Assembly: GCF_034424645.1 (NCBI RefSeq)
Contig: NZ_CP139969.1
Location: forward strand, 1,116,001-1,180,000
Source of the DNA: Bordetella avium
Lineage (GTDB): Bacteria; Pseudomonadota; Gammaproteobacteria; Burkholderiales; Burkholderiaceae_B
DNA: 64,000 nt
Reading direction: 5' to 3'
Shown: one piece after another, positions 37,198 through 46,692 of the stretch
Layout: the number at the start of each line of letters is the position of its first letter
How positions within the stretch are numbered: the first letter of the stretch is position 1
Translations under genes and position numbers: made by a program
Notes under the pieces: generated by a model
The model's database searches: none
What the model was told of the DNA's origin: nothing
What the model saw: the letters and a program-made list of their open reading frames with translations, nothing else

Positions 37198-38183
37198 TGA
37201 GCCGGATTCTCCAGCCTGTAACCGCTGCGGATGCCGAAGTGCTGCTGGCGCAGCCGCGCGGCTTTTGTGCGGGCGTTGATCGCGCTATCGAAATCGTCGA
37301 GCGCGCTCTGGAGTTGCATGGCGCGCCGATCTACGTGCGCCATGAAATCGTCCATAACCGTTATGTCGTGGAGGATTTGCGCGCCAAGGGGGCCATTTTC
37401 ATCGATGAGCTGGATCAGGCGCCGACAGGCTCCATCGTCGTGTTTTCCGCCCATGGCGTATCCAAGGCGGTGCGCGCCGAGGCCGAAGCGCGTGGTCTGC
37501 GGGTGTTCGATGCGACCTGCCCTTTGGTGACCAAGGTCCATATTGAAGTGGCGCGCATGCGCGCTGCCGGGCGCGAAATCATCATGATCGGCCACAAAGG
37601 GCATCCTGAGGTCGAAGGTACCCTGGGTCAGGCCCAGAGCGGCATGTATCTGGTCGAGACGGTGGCCGATGTGGAGGGCTTGATCGTGACTGATCCCGAC
37701 AATCTGGCCTTCGTTACCCAGACTACGCTGTCCGTCGATGACGCGGCGGCGGTCTCGCGTGCGCTAAAAGCCCGTTTCCCCGGCATTGTCGAGCCCAAAA
37801 AGAGTGATATCTGCTATGCCACCCAAAACCGTCAGGATGCGGTCAAGGTGCTGGCGCCCGAATGTGACCTCGTGCTGGTGGTGGGTAGTCCCAATAGTTC
37901 CAACTCCAATCGCCTGCGTGAAGTGGCCGAGCGTATCGGTGTCGAGGCCTACCTGGTGGATGGCGCCTCGTCCATCGATCCGGCCTGGTTGCGTGAGCGG
38001 CGCCGCATCGGCATTACGGCGGGTGCCTCCGCGCCCGAGGTGCTGGTCAATCAGGTGATTGATCGCGTCAAGGAGTTGGGGGCGCTGTCGGTGCGCACCA
38101 TGCCAGGGCTGGAAGAAAATGTGGCTTTCCCGCTGCCCAAGGGTTTGTCGCGCAAAGCTGCGCAGATAGAAACGCTTGAATAA
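37197..38183 (+). CDS. ispH: IspH, 4-hydroxy-3-methylbut-2-enyl diphosphate reductase
   Basis: 4Fe-4S enzyme of 328 residues and last step of the MEP pathway, making IPP and DMAPP. The three cluster cysteines are in [12 protein letters not shown] (Cys24), [11 protein letters not shown] and [10 protein letters not shown]; the catalytic Glu is in GHPEVEGT. Its products feed farnesyl diphosphate, the substrate of the hpnCDE enzymes elsewhere in the window. It is translationally coupled to fkpB; the ATG at 37197 is preferred to the TTG one codon earlier. Confidence 0.97.
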   Translation: MSRILQPVTAADAEVLLAQPRGFCAGVDRAIEIVERALELHGAPIYVRHEIVHNRYVVEDLRAKGAIFIDELDQAPTGSIVVFSAHGVSKAVRAEAEARGLRVFDATCPLVTKVHIEVARMRAAGREIIMIGHKGHPEVEGTLGQAQSGMYLVETVADVEGLIVTDPDNLAFVTQTTLSVDDAAAVSRALKARFPGIVEPKKSDICYATQNRQDAVKVLAPECDLVLVVGSPNSSNSNRLREVAERIGVEAYLVDGASSIDPAWLRERRRIGITAGASAPEVLVNQVIDRVKELGALSVRTMPGLEENVAFPLPKGLSRKAAQIETLE

Positions 38184-38245
38184 AAAACTCGTTCGCGATT
38201 CTCGCGGCAAGCTATCTGGCAGCTTGGCTGCCGGCAGGAGACATC

Positions 38246-38890
38246 ATGCAGTTGTTCAGCTACTTTCGCAGTTCGGCGGCTTACCGGGTGCGCATCGCGC
38301 TCGCTCTAAAAGGCCTGTCCTACGACTATATGCCCGTGCATTTGCTCAAGGACGGGGGGCAGCAGTTGCTGCCGGCCTACCGGGAGTTGAATCCCAGCGC
38401 TCTCGTGCCCACACTGGTCGATGGCGATAATGTTCTGGGCCAATCGTTGGCCATCATCGAATACCTCGATGAGGTCTACCCCGACACGCCCTTGCTCCCC
38501 GCTACGCCGGCCGAGCGTGCCCGCGTGCGCGCCATCGCCCAGAGCATCGCCTGCGACATCCACCCGCTCAATAACCTGCGTGTTCTCAAATATCTCAAGC
38601 ATCAGGTAAAGGCGGAAGAAGAGGTCAAAAACGCCTGGTACCGCCATTGGATCGATGTGGGCCTGACGGCAGTGGAAACGATGCTGTCGCAATCGCCGCA
38701 GACAGGTCGCTTTTGTCACGGAGACAAGCCCACCCAGGCTGATCTGTGTCTCGTGCCGCAGGTATTCAATGCGCGCCGTTTCGGCTGCGACCTGAGCGCT
38801 ATGCCGACCATCCTGCGTATTGAGGAAGCCTGCAACGCCTTGCCCGCTTTTCAGCAGGCTTTGCCCGAAAATCAGCCCGATGCGGAATAA
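38246..38890 (+). CDS. maiA: Maleylacetoacetate isomerase (zeta-class GST)
   Basis: Glutathione-dependent isomerase of 214 residues that converts maleylacetoacetate to fumarylacetoacetate in tyrosine or gentisate breakdown. The zeta-class active-site motif is YFRSSAAYRVRIAL, with glutathione contacts in LVPTLVDGD and LGQSLAIIEYLDE. It follows ispH by 62 bases on the same strand. No fumarylacetoacetase gene is adjacent, so the pathway cannot be confirmed from this window. Confidence 0.92.
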   Translation: MQLFSYFRSSAAYRVRIALALKGLSYDYMPVHLLKDGGQQLLPAYRELNPSALVPTLVDGDNVLGQSLAIIEYLDEVYPDTPLLPATPAERARVRAIAQSIACDIHPLNNLRVLKYLKHQVKAEEEVKNAWYRHWIDVGLTAVETMLSQSPQTGRFCHGDKPTQADLCLVPQVFNARRFGCDLSAMPTILRIEEACNALPAFQQALPENQPDAE

Positions 38891-38914
38891 ACGGCGCGCA
38901 AGCATAAAAGCCGC

Positions 38915-38944
38915 TTGCGTACCCATAAAAAATTCTGCTATGAT
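38915..38944 (+). promoter_or_regulatory. Promoter of tRNA-Thr
   Basis: TTGCGT (38915-38920) and TATGAT (38939-38944), 18 bases apart, about 58 bases before the mature tRNA. Confidence 0.65.
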
Positions 38945-39002
38945 CGCGGTCTTCTTTCATCGGTGCTAAGCCATGCGCTGCAACGATAAAAAAAGACGTG
39001 TT

Positions 39003-39078
39003 GCCGGCATAGCTCAGTTGGTAGAGCAGCGCATTCGTAATGCGAAGGTCGGGGGTTCGACTCCTCTTGCCGGCACCA
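39003..39078 (+). tRNA. tRNA-Thr (CGT)
   Basis: A 76-base cloverleaf with encoded CCA. Acceptor GCCGGCA pairs with TGCCGGC; the D arm contains GCTCAGTTGGTAGAGC; the anticodon loop is TTCGTAA, reading ACG (Thr); the T arm has GGTTCGACTCC. It stands alone with its own promoter and terminator. Confidence 0.97.
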
Positions 39079-39084
39079 GAATTC

Positions 39085-39116
39085 AAAGGGCAGCCCTTGT
39101 GGCTGCCCTTTTCTTT
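39085..39116 (+). terminator. Terminator of tRNA-Thr
   Basis: GGGCAGCC (39088-39095), loop CTTGT, GGCTGCCC (39101-39108), then TTTTCTTT. Flanking A and T residues extend the stem to about 11 pairs. Confidence 0.9.
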
Positions 39117-39222
39117 GCGGCTATTGGATGGCGGTAATAGCAGTAATGGCGGGATCTAAGTTTTAGCAGGGTTGGGCTGTGGGCTAAATTCAGGCTAAGG
39201 CAGACCAAATTTAGGCGCAGAC

Positions 39223-39251
39223 TTGCGCACTTTAAAAAAAACATACATAAT
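39223..39251 (+). promoter_or_regulatory. Promoter of tRNA-Asn
   Basis: TTGCGC (39223-39228) and CATAAT (39246-39251), 17 bases apart; predicted start about 10 bases before the mature tRNA. Confidence 0.65.
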
Positions 39252-39267
39252 CTCATTTCTTAGCAGT

Positions 39268-39343
39268 TCCCCGATAGCTCAGTCGGTAGAGCGACGGACT
39301 GTTAATCCGCAGGTCGCTGGTTCGAGCCCAGCTCGGGGAGCCA
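39268..39343 (+). tRNA. tRNA-Asn (GTT)
   Basis: A 76-base cloverleaf with encoded CCA. Acceptor TCCCCGA pairs with TCGGGGA; D arm GCTCAGTCGGTAGAGC; anticodon loop CTGTTAA gives GTT (Asn); the T arm is CTGGTTCGAGCCCAG. It has its own promoter and terminator. Confidence 0.97.
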
Positions 39344-39352
39344 AAGAATTTA

Positions 39353-39382
39353 GGGCCATTCACGGAAGTGAATGGCCCTTTT
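39353..39382 (+). terminator. Terminator of tRNA-Asn
   Basis: GGGCCATTCAC (39353-39363), loop GGAA, GTGAATGGCCC (39368-39378), then TTTT: an 11-base-pair stem. Confidence 0.9.
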
Positions 39383-39479
39383 GGCATTTTTCCGGCATTT
39401 TTCAGCATTTTTTGTCTGTCTCTACGGGTTCGCGCTTTGTGGGGTGGGGCGATTGTGTTGCACGAGGGAGGGGTGTGGC

Positions 39480-40565
39480 GTGATTGAGCAAGGGTCTGAT
39501 CTTGTTGCAGATGCCCGTATCGGTGTCACGGTCCTCACCGGGTTTTTGGGTAGCGGCAAGACGACGCTTTTGAACCGGCTTTTGCGTGATCCGACCTATG
39601 CCGATGCGCTTGTGATCGTCAATGAGTTGGGCGAGATCGGTGTGGATCATGGGTTGGTGCGCACGGCCGATGATCGCATCGTGCTGCTTGAGGGCGGCTG
39701 TATTTGTTGCACGGTGGCGGGAGGGCTTGTTGCAACCTTGCGTGACGTGTTTATGGCGGCACTGCAGCGGCGCATCAAGCGGTTTCGGCGGGTGTTGATC
39801 GAAACCACCGGCATGGCGAGTCCGGCCTCCATTTTGTTCACCTTGCGTAACGACCCCTTTCTTGCGGCCCGCTACGTCTATCGTGGCGCGATTGCCGTGG
39901 CTGATGCGCTGCATCTGCCGCAGCAGTTGGGCGCTAGTTTTGCCGAGGGTGAAGGGACGGGGGGTGGGGCGAGAGAGGGGGCAGGGCTGGTGCAATCGGA
40001 GCTGGTGCAGCAATTGGCGCTGGCCGATGTGGTGGCAGTCAGCAAGGTCGACCTGGTTGGTGAGGGGCAATTGCAGGTGGTGCGGGAAGCGGTTGCGGCC
40101 ATCCATCCTGGGGTGCCGCTCATCGCTTTGGCGCCTTGTGGGCCCTTGCCCTCCGGCTTGGCGGAGCTGACCCTGCAAGCCGAGCGGACGCAGGCTGCCC
40201 CCTTGCGGCAATGGTTGTCGGCCTATGGTGCGAATCTCGGGGTCGGGCGTCATGCCGGGGTGGCGCATTTTGTGCTGGACATGACGGCGCCGTTGAGCCG
40301 AGGCGTTTTTTTCTCCGGCATGCACGAGATCCAGGCCCGCTATGATCAGGGTTTGTTGCGAATAAAGGGAGTGGTCGGCTTCGAGGGTGATGAGCACCCT
40401 TGCGCGGTGCATGGCGTGCACCGTCAGCTGTACCCCTTGCAGCCTTTGGCTCGATGGCCGGGCGATTGCCGTGTTTCGCGGCTGGTGTTCATTCTGCGCG
40501 GTCTCGATCGCGTCGAAGTGGAGGCCATGGCGCGCCAGGCCTTAGGCCAGGCGCTCTGTGGCTAA
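39480..40565 (+). CDS. CobW/YjiA-type G3E GTPase
   Basis: GTP-dependent metallochaperone-like protein of 361 residues in the CobW family. Walker A is GFLGSGKTT, the metal site is the intact EGGCICCTV (CxCC), and the base-recognition motif is VAVSKVDL. The C-terminal CobW domain is present. Such proteins deliver zinc, cobalt or other metals; the client here is unknown. No ATG fits the family start; GTG at 39480 follows a GGGAGGGG ribosome site and is preferred. The loop near residue 160 is Gly-rich (EGEGTGGGAREGAG). It begins 98 bases after the tRNA-Asn terminator. Confidence 0.9.
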   Translation: MIEQGSDLVADARIGVTVLTGFLGSGKTTLLNRLLRDPTYADALVIVNELGEIGVDHGLVRTADDRIVLLEGGCICCTVAGGLVATLRDVFMAALQRRIKRFRRVLIETTGMASPASILFTLRNDPFLAARYVYRGAIAVADALHLPQQLGASFAEGEGTGGGAREGAGLVQSELVQQLALADVVAVSKVDLVGEGQLQVVREAVAAIHPGVPLIALAPCGPLPSGLAELTLQAERTQAAPLRQWLSAYGANLGVGRHAGVAHFVLDMTAPLSRGVFFSGMHEIQARYDQGLLRIKGVVGFEGDEHPCAVHGVHRQLYPLQPLARWPGDCRVSRLVFILRGLDRVEVEAMARQALGQALCG

Positions 40566-40802
40566 GCTCCGGTTTTTCCGGCTGCGGGCGCGCTGGCTGG
40601 CTGAAATTGATGGGGCTATAATGCCGCGAAAGCGCCCGTCCCATCGGGGTGGCTTGGTTTTGAGTGGCCCGCCAGTGTCAGGCTGTTTGGCTTTCTGCCG
40701 TGGGGCTCGAGTTGTGGCGCCCGTTTGTGGCGTTTGGCTATGATGTTTGGCTATGGCGCTCACTCGCTCGCGCCGTTCACTCGTGATGGCGGATGCGGGC
40801 AG

Positions 40803-40826
40803 CTGCGGCAGGCCGCAGTAGCTTTT
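40803..40826 (+). terminator. Possible terminator
   Basis: CTGCGG, CAGG, CCGCAG, then TAGC and TTTT. A short stem with a delayed T-run, 237 bases after the CobW-type gene. Weak call. Confidence 0.3.
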
Positions 40827-40895
40827 CCGGGAATGGCCTCTTTGTAGCAAGGGCTCCCAGCTTTGTGTTCACGCGGGTATTCAGCCAGTGGTGAT

Positions 40896-40917
40896 GCCAC
40901 CCGCTGTAATGGGTGGC
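40896..40917. other. Hairpin in the gene-free region
   Basis: GCCACCC (40896-40902) and GGGTGGC (40911-40917) with loop GCTGTAAT. No T-run on either side; function unknown. Confidence 0.35.
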
Positions 40918-40930
40918 GAGGTCAAGCTTG

Positions 40931-40970
40931 TTCAAACGTGTTCAAACGTGCTTGAACGTGTTTGACTGCC
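40931..40970. repeat. Tandem decamer repeat
   Basis: TTCAAACGTG at 40931-40940 and again at 40941-40950, then the variant CTTGAACGTG at 40951-40960, followed by TTTGAC. The outer ends GTCAA and TTGAC also form an inverted repeat. It lies in the gene-free region and could be a protein-binding array. Confidence 0.6.
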
Positions 40971-41301
40971 CCTGAATCGTCTGCTTCTGTGGCTCGGTGC
41001 TCGTGGCGGCGCGTAAGCCTTGGTGTTGCTACCCCCATGTCTAGGGCGGGCTTTGTGCTGTGCCAGCCGGGGATGGGCGAAAAGGAATAAATGATTTTGC
41101 AAAGAGGTGCCCTGGCATTCGCAGGTCCGTTGGCCGCAGGCGCGTGGGGCGATCGTGCGGCTGTGCGGCGCGGCTTAGGTTTGCGAGCGATCTGCGTGGC
41201 GCTGAGTGCGGGTCTGCTTGCCTTGTCGTTTGCCGCGTCGTTTGCCGTGTTCCCGCTTGTTGTTGCGGGTGGATGCGTTGTCGAACATCGGGCGGAAAAC
41301 G

Positions 41302-41330
41302 AAAAAGGCCTGGCGGATGCCAGGCCTAAA
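41302..41330 (-). terminator. Terminator of the initiator tRNA gene
   Basis: On the minus strand, AGGCCTGGC, loop of about four, GCCAGGCC (arms 41307-41314 and 41319-41326), then TTTTT (41302-41306). It begins about 20 bases after the tRNA CCA end. Confidence 0.85.
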
Positions 41331-41346
41331 TCAAGACTCGAAAAAC

Positions 41347-41423
<77 letters not shown>

Positions 41424-41436
41424 TCTGAGAAAAAGA

Positions 41437-41465
41437 AGTTTAATCTGAAATTCAACCCGGCGCAA
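41437..41465 (-). promoter_or_regulatory. Promoter of the initiator tRNA
   Basis: On the minus strand, TTGCGC (41460-41465) and TAAACT (41437-41442), 17 bases apart; predicted start about seven bases before the mature 5' end. The -35 lies only 28 bases from the scpB start on the other strand. Confidence 0.55.
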
Positions 41466-41492
41466 GTTGGCCGTTTTTTCTGTCAGGTATCA

Positions 41493-42488
41493 ATGAACGA
41501 TAGCGAGGCGATTCTCGTGCTGGAAACGGCGCTTTTGTGTGCCAGCCAGCCTATGCAGCTGACCGAGATGCGCAAGCTTTTCGGCGACGATCCGGCGTTG
41601 CAGAACAGCGTTTTGCGTGGCTGGCTGGAAGCATTGCAGGCTCAGTGGTCTGATCGGGGCATGGAGTTGGCCCAACTGGCCAGCGGATGGCGGTTTCAGA
41701 GTCGCCCATCAATGCAGCGTTATCTCGAGCGGCTCAATCCTGAGAGGCCGCCGAAGTACTCCCGCGCTGTGTTGGAGACTCTGGCCATTGTGGCCTGGCG
41801 CCAGCCCGTCACTCGCGGCGATATCGAAGATATCCGTGGTGTGACGGTGTCCTCGCAAATCGTCAAGGCGCTTGAAGATCGGGGCTGGATCGAGGTGATC
41901 GGTCATCGGGACGCCCCTGGGCGTCCGGCCTTGTTTGGCACGACGCGCCACTTTCTCGACGATCTGGGGTTGCGGGCGCTGGATGAGCTGCCTCCTCTCG
42001 AGTCGTCTCAGGCCGCGGCGGCTCTGGCAGGGCTGGATCTGGGGGGCACCGAGATTCAGTTGGAAGAAATCGCGGCGGTCCTGTCGCCGGGGGATGGGGC
42101 GGCGCCGGAGGGGGGCTTGAGCGGTGGTCAGGCGCAGCTTGTTGCACCGGACGCTGACGCGCCGGCCTTGGATGGCGTAGAATCTCGAATCGTTTGCGAA
42201 TCTGCGGCCGAGATTGCCGCGCCGCAAGCCTTTGTTTCAGGGGGGTTGGATGATCCCATCGCCCTGGCTGGCGGGGGTCAACCTCCCGCCGAGGCGCCAC
42301 CTGAGGTGCCTGTGCTTGAGCCTGACGCGACGGTCCCGCCGTCGACTCCCGAAGTGGAGCAGGCTCAGCCCGAACCCGAAATCGTACTGCTGCCGCAAGT
42401 GGTCGTCTCCGATATGCCGGAGCTGCCGCAGCGGCCTCAAGACCAAGATGATGATGGGCTTGCTCAAGGCAAGCCTGAGCCAGTTTGA
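41493..42488 (+). CDS. scpB: ScpB, segregation and condensation protein B
   Basis: Partner of SMC and ScpA in chromosome condensation. Residues 1-170 form the paired winged helices: [23 protein letters not shown] is cut here as [13 protein letters not shown], then [20 protein letters not shown] and [19 protein letters not shown]. Residues 200-331 are an acidic, Pro/Gln/Glu-rich tail beyond the usual about 200-residue family length. scpA is not adjacent. Its stop lies 18 bases before the rluB start, so the two are co-transcribed. Confidence 0.93.
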   Translation: MNDSEAILVLETALLCASQPMQLTEMRKLFGDDPALQNSVLRGWLEALQAQWSDRGMELAQLASGWRFQSRPSMQRYLERLNPERPPKYSRAVLETLAIVAWRQPVTRGDIEDIRGVTVSSQIVKALEDRGWIEVIGHRDAPGRPALFGTTRHFLDDLGLRALDELPPLESSQAAAALAGLDLGGTEIQLEEIAAVLSPGDGAAPEGGLSGGQAQLVAPDADAPALDGVESRIVCESAAEIAAPQAFVSGGLDDPIALAGGGQPPAEAPPEVPVLEPDATVPPSTPEVEQAQPEPEIVLLPQVVVSDMPELPQRPQDQDDDGLAQGKPEPV

Positions 42489-42505
42489 AATCCGGAGCTG
42501 TCCCA

Positions 42506-44212
42506 GTGACAACCAATACAACGACAACGATGCAGGACGACAATTCCACCGTTGAGCCCACTGGCGCGCAGGCCGCTGAAGGCGAGGGCGCAGCCCGAGG
42601 CCGGGGCCGCAAGCTGCGCACGCCTTTCCGCCGCCGCCGCGCCGATGCGGCTCAGGCTGGCGAAGAGGGCAAAGAAAGCAAAGGGGGCGAAGCGCCCGCT
42701 GCTGATGCCGCCGCAAGTAGGCGGTTTGTCGAGAATAGTCGTCAGTCCGAGCGGGATGCTGATGAAGCGTTGTCCTATCTGGACCAGGCGGCGCGCAGCG
42801 AGCAGCGTCTGGGCAAGTACTTGAACAGCGAGGCCATCATGCCCAAGCTGCACAAAGTGCTCGCAGACGCCGGCATTGGTTCGCGCCGTGAAATGGAAGA
42901 GCTCATTGTGGCGGGTCGTGTGTCCGTCAACGGCGAGCCGGCGCATATTGGCCAGCGTGTTGCGGCCAATGATCAGGTGCGTGTGAATGGCAAGCTCATT
43001 TCGCGCCCCAATGCCAAAAAGCCGCCTCGTGTGATCCTCTATCACAAGCCTGCTGGAGAAATCGTCAGTCACGATGACCCGAATGGCCGTGCCAATGTGT
43101 TTACCCGGCTGCCTAAGTTGCGAACCGGGAAATGGCTGTCGGTGGGTCGGCTGGATCTGAATACAGAGGGTCTGCTGATTTTCACGACCTCTGGTGATAT
43201 GGCCAACCGCATCATGCATCCCCGTTATGGCACGGAGCGTGAATATGCGGTGCGCGTGCTGGGCGAGATGGATGAGGCGCAGCGCACCTCGCTGGTCGAG
43301 GGGATTGATCTCGATGATGGCAAGGCGGCGTTCGGCTCGTTTGATTATCTCGGTGGCGACGGCAGCAACCGCTGGTATCGCGTCACGCTGCAAGAAGGGC
43401 GTAACCGGGAGGTGCGCCGTATGTTCGAGGCGGTGGGTGTGACCGTCAGCCGCCTGATCCGTACCCGCTTCGGCGACCTGGTGCTGCCGCGCTCGCTGCG
43501 TCGCGGCCGCTGGGAGGAGCTGGATGCTTCGCTCGTGTCGGCCCTGATGGTGCAATTGGGTCTGCTGCGTGATGAGGAAGAGTCGGGGGGGCGCCGCAAG
43601 TCGCGCCAGCCGCAGTCTCACGATAGCGCGTTGCCGCCGGGTTTTGGCACGATGGAGCGCAATGGCATGAATGGCGCCCGTATCGGCCGCCGCGGCAAGT
43701 TGCAGGGTGGCCGCAGCGCTTCGTCAGCCACTTCGCCGTCCGATCCGTTCGGCACCGGGCTGATGTTTGCCGGTGGCTACGCCAACGGCCATCCGCTGGG
43801 TAACGATGCGCCGAGCAAGGCCAAGCCGGCGGGTGCGAGCAAGCCTGCGCGTGGTCGCAAGCCGGGTTCTGGCGGGGGGACGCAGGGGGCCAAGCCTGCT
43901 GCGGCCGGCGCTCGGGCAGCGGGAAAGCCGGCGGGCCCACGCGCAGCAGCAGGTGGGCGTGGTAAGTCTGCAACGGCAGCCGCCGCTGGCAAACCGGCGT
44001 CGCCGCGGACTCAGGGCGGCCGGCCGGCGGGTAAGTCCGCGGCAAAAACTGCGCCCAGATCGGACGTCAAGGCGGCGGGCAAGCCGGAAGCCAAGCCGCG
44101 CGCGCGCCGCTCGGGCGCGGGTCGTGGCGATGACTGGCAGCCCAAGGGTCCGGCGGCCCATGAGTCCCGTTTGGGTTTTATGGGTGGTCGCGGCGGTCGC
44201 GGAGACCGTTGA
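42506..44212 (+). CDS. rluB: RluB-type 23S rRNA pseudouridine synthase
   Basis: Pseudouridine synthase expected to modify 23S rRNA position 2605 (E. coli numbering). Residues 1-110 are a charged, basic, low-complexity extension; the S4 RNA-binding domain ([20 protein letters not shown]) follows, then the catalytic domain with the active Asp at about residue 216 in [13 protein letters not shown]. Residues 370-568 are an Ala/Gly/Pro/Lys-rich tail ending in a Gly/Arg-rich GGRGGRGDR. Total 568 residues, twice a minimal RluB. GTG at 42506 is chosen because GGAG stands eight bases before it; the next ATG (42530) lacks a ribosome site. Confidence 0.93.
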   Translation: MTTNTTTTMQDDNSTVEPTGAQAAEGEGAARGRGRKLRTPFRRRRADAAQAGEEGKESKGGEAPAADAAASRRFVENSRQSERDADEALSYLDQAARSEQRLGKYLNSEAIMPKLHKVLADAGIGSRREMEELIVAGRVSVNGEPAHIGQRVAANDQVRVNGKLISRPNAKKPPRVILYHKPAGEIVSHDDPNGRANVFTRLPKLRTGKWLSVGRLDLNTEGLLIFTTSGDMANRIMHPRYGTEREYAVRVLGEMDEAQRTSLVEGIDLDDGKAAFGSFDYLGGDGSNRWYRVTLQEGRNREVRRMFEAVGVTVSRLIRTRFGDLVLPRSLRRGRWEELDASLVSALMVQLGLLRDEEESGGRRKSRQPQSHDSALPPGFGTMERNGMNGARIGRRGKLQGGRSASSATSPSDPFGTGLMFAGGYANGHPLGNDAPSKAKPAGASKPARGRKPGSGGGTQGAKPAAAGARAAGKPAGPRAAAGGRGKSATAAAAGKPASPRTQGGRPAGKSAAKTAPRSDVKAAGKPEAKPRARRSGAGRGDDWQPKGPAAHESRLGFMGGRGGRGDR

Positions 44213-44626
44213 GTGTCGTGGGGGCGCGTCTTATCGGTATGGGCAACGTCCCTTTATCGCGTAAACCCTCGATCAATCAGGAAAAATTCCAGGTTATCTG
44301 GTAAAATCGATTGTTTTCTGAGCGCGTCTTTCCTTGCTTGGCCCGTAGTTGCCCTTCACCCGCTTGCCCGCAAGGTCGCTGAGCGGGGCCGGGGCAACTG
44401 GCGTTTAAGGGTGTGATCCAGGTTGGGCTGTTAGGGTTTTGGCATCGGTTGTGATGGTTTCGGTGCAAAACTGCCTGGGGTCTGGTCGGGGTGGCAGGAA
44501 ATGGCGGGCGGCGTTGCTGTTTACGCGCAGTAAGTTAGGCGTGCGGCGGCGTTCAAGGTCACATAGAGTCTGGTTTGCCCGGGTCTGGCTGCGATGTGCG
44601 GCAGGATAGGCAGGCTGGATGCCACG
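44213..44626 (+). other. Leader region of the rimP-nusA-infB operon
   Basis: About 415 bases with no supported gene. A candidate -10 TAAAAT is at 44302-44307, within reach of a weak -35. The operon promoter is expected here since the next gene starts a long co-directional block. Confidence 0.45.
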
Positions 44627-44655
44627 ATGGGCTGGGCATGCAGCCCATTTTTTTT
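44627..44655 (+). terminator. Hairpin with T-run just before rimP (likely attenuator)
   Basis: ATGGGCTG (44627-44634), loop GGCATG, CAGCCCAT (44641-44648), then seven Ts (44649-44655), six bases before the rimP ATG. It has the form of an intrinsic terminator but stands in the leader, overlapping the rimP ribosome-binding region. In E. coli this operon is autoregulated by NusA through leader terminators, so an attenuator role is likely. Confidence 0.75.
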
Positions 44656-44661
44656 GAGCGT

Positions 44662-45141
44662 ATGGCTGATTTATTCGCATTGACCGAAGAAGCGTTGGCG
44701 GGCATGGGCATCGAGTTGGTCGATGTCGAACGTGCCGCCTTAGGCTTGTTGCGCGTGACCATAGACCGTGAGGACGGTGTTCGCATCGAAGATTGTGAGC
44801 AGGTGTCCCGGCAATTGTCGCGCGTCTACGAGGTCGAGAACATCGATTACAAACGTCTGGAAGTTGGCTCGCCGGGCGTGGATCGCCCCTTGCGCAACGA
44901 GGCGGAATTCCGTCGTTTCGCGGGTGAACGTATCGAGATCAAGCTGCGTGAGGCAGTCGACGGGCGCAAAGTGTTTACCGGCATCCTGCAAGAGGCGGAC
45001 ACGTCTGCTGACGATAAGACGGTGTTCGGTCTCGAATTTGAGGCAAAGAAGGACGATATTCAGGTACTGAGCTTCACGCTCGATGACATCGAGCGCGCCA
45101 AGCTGGATCCCGTTCTGGATTTCAAGGGCAAAAAGCGATGA
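44662..45141 (+). CDS. rimP: Ribosome maturation factor RimP
   Basis: 30S assembly factor of 159 residues. Family signature parts: [20 protein letters not shown], then [18 protein letters not shown] and [15 protein letters not shown] at 44662 ([12 protein letters not shown]) matches the usual Bordetella start; an ATG eight codons upstream lies inside the attenuator hairpin. Its TGA overlaps the nusA ATG by four bases. Confidence 0.96.
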   Translation: MADLFALTEEALAGMGIELVDVERAALGLLRVTIDREDGVRIEDCEQVSRQLSRVYEVENIDYKRLEVGSPGVDRPLRNEAEFRRFAGERIEIKLREAVDGRKVFTGILQEADTSADDKTVFGLEFEAKKDDIQVLSFTLDDIERAKLDPVLDFKGKKR

Positions 45142-46616
45142 GTCGCGAAATTCTTCTGTTGGTCGACGCACTGGCGCGTGAAAAGAACGTGACGCGTGAG
45201 GTTGTGTTCGGGGCGCTGGAAAGCGCGCTGGCTTCGGCCATGAAAAAGCGCTTCAAGGAAGACGCTGATATCCGCGTCTCGATCGACCGTGAAACGGGCG
45301 GCCACGAAGGGTTTCGCCGGTGGCTCGTGGTGCCTGACGAAGCGGGTTTGCAAGAACCCGACAAGCAGGAACTGCTGTCTGATGCGCACGAGATCTCTCC
45401 AGATCTGGAAGTCGGTGATTTCATCGAAGAGCCGTTGGAGCCGGTTGAGTTCGGCCGTATTGGCGCGCAGGCTGCCAAGCAGGCTATTTTGCAGAAGATC
45501 CGCGACGCTGAGCGCGAGCAGGTGCTGAACGACTTCCTCGATCGTGGCGAGACCATCATCTCCGGCACGATCAAGCGGATGGACAAGGGCGATTACATTG
45601 TCGAAACCGGCAAGATCGAAGCCCGTCTGCCACGCACGGAAATGATCCCTAAGGAAAACCTGCGCGTGGGCGACCGCGTGCGTGCTTTCGTGCTGCGTGT
45701 CGATCACGCTGCGCGTGGCCAACAGGTTATTCTGTCGCGTACCTCGCCGGAGTTCATCCGTCAGTTGTTCGAGAACGAAGTGCCCGAAATCGAGCAGGGT
45801 CTGCTCGAAATCAAGGCGGCTGCCCGCGACCCGGGTGTGCGCGCCAAGATTGCCGTGGTGGCCTATGACAAGCGCATCGATCCCATCGGCACTTGCGTCG
45901 GAATGCGCGGTTCGCGCGTGACGGCGGTGCGCAACGAGCTGGGCGGCGAACAGGTCGATATCGTGCTCTGGTCGGAAGATCCGGCTCAGTTCGTGATCGG
46001 TGCTTTGGCGCCGGCTAATGTCGAATCCATCGTGGTCGATGAAGACAAGCACGCGATGGACGTCGTCGTTGACGAAGAAAACCTGCCCAAGGCCATCGGC
46101 GCCAAGGGCCAGAATGTGCGTCTGGCTTCCGAGCTGACCGGCTGGCAGATCAATATCATGACGCCGGAAGAAAGCCTGAATCGCCAGGAGAATGAGCGCG
46201 TTTCGCTGCGCGCCACCTTCATGGACAAGCTGGATGTGGACGAAGAGGTCGCCGACATCCTGATTGATGAAGGTTTCACCGGGCTGGAAGAAATTGCCTA
46301 TGTCCCCATGCAGGAGCTGCTGGAGATCGAGGCCTTTGATGAAGATACGATCAACGAGCTGCGCGTGCGCGCCCGCAATGCCCTGCTGACTGAGGCGATT
46401 GCCCAGGAAGAGCGGCTGGAAACGGCGCAGGATCTGCTCGAGCTCGAAGGCGTGACGCCGGATCTGGCTGCCAAGCTGGCCGAGCGTAACGTGCATACCC
46501 GTGATGATTTGGCCGAACTGGCGACTGACGAGCTGGCGGAAATCGCCGGCATGAGTGAACAGGAAGCCAGTGACCTCATCATGCGTGCGCGCGCCCACTG
46601 GTTCGACGAGGAATGA
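45138..46616 (+). CDS. nusA: Transcription factor NusA
   Basis: Elongation, pausing and termination factor of 492 residues that binds RNA polymerase. Order: N-terminal polymerase-binding domain (1-125), S1 domain (about 135-200, [18 protein letters not shown]), two KH domains ([14 protein letters not shown] and [16 protein letters not shown]), and two C-terminal acidic repeats ([11 protein letters not shown] and a second after VTPDLAAKL). The layout is that of E. coli NusA. ATGA overlap with rimP. Confidence 0.97.
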   Translation: MSREILLLVDALAREKNVTREVVFGALESALASAMKKRFKEDADIRVSIDRETGGHEGFRRWLVVPDEAGLQEPDKQELLSDAHEISPDLEVGDFIEEPLEPVEFGRIGAQAAKQAILQKIRDAEREQVLNDFLDRGETIISGTIKRMDKGDYIVETGKIEARLPRTEMIPKENLRVGDRVRAFVLRVDHAARGQQVILSRTSPEFIRQLFENEVPEIEQGLLEIKAAARDPGVRAKIAVVAYDKRIDPIGTCVGMRGSRVTAVRNELGGEQVDIVLWSEDPAQFVIGALAPANVESIVVDEDKHAMDVVVDEENLPKAIGAKGQNVRLASELTGWQINIMTPEESLNRQENERVSLRATFMDKLDVDEEVADILIDEGFTGLEEIAYVPMQELLEIEAFDEDTINELRVRARNALLTEAIAQEERLETAQDLLELEGVTPDLAAKLAERNVHTRDDLAELATDELAEIAGMSEQEASDLIMRARAHWFDEE

Positions 46617-46692
46617 GCGCGCCATCTCCTGGCGTTGCTGGTCCGCCGCGAATTCAAGTTTGTAAATAGCTGCAGATAGGGAAGAGAGCCTA

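Larger units (their letters stand above)
40566..41301. other. Gene-free region of about 735 bases
   Basis: No frame on either strand shows a recognisable protein. The plus strand is G/T-rich with short direct repeats (GTTTGGCTATG twice near 40733-40755). Possible hairpins lie at 40803-40818 and 40896-40917 and a decamer repeat at 40931-40960. Longer frames on both strands here read through the tRNA-fMet gene and are not credible. Confidence 0.6.

Noticed and set aside
38799..39086. Minus-strand protein starting MNSGAGKRSRTPDLRITNAL
   Set aside because: It is the antisense translation of tRNA-Thr and its flank, a well-known annotation artefact.
39116..39222. Prophage or integrase remnant between tRNA-Thr and tRNA-Asn
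   Set aside because: The spacer is AT-richer with a short near-repeat (AAATTCAGGC, AAATTTAGGC), but no coding remnant or repeat of a tRNA 3' end was found.
39223..39483. Small protein containing SVERRTVNPQVAGSSPA
   Set aside because: This is the familiar false translation of tRNA-Asn. The tRNA is complete here.
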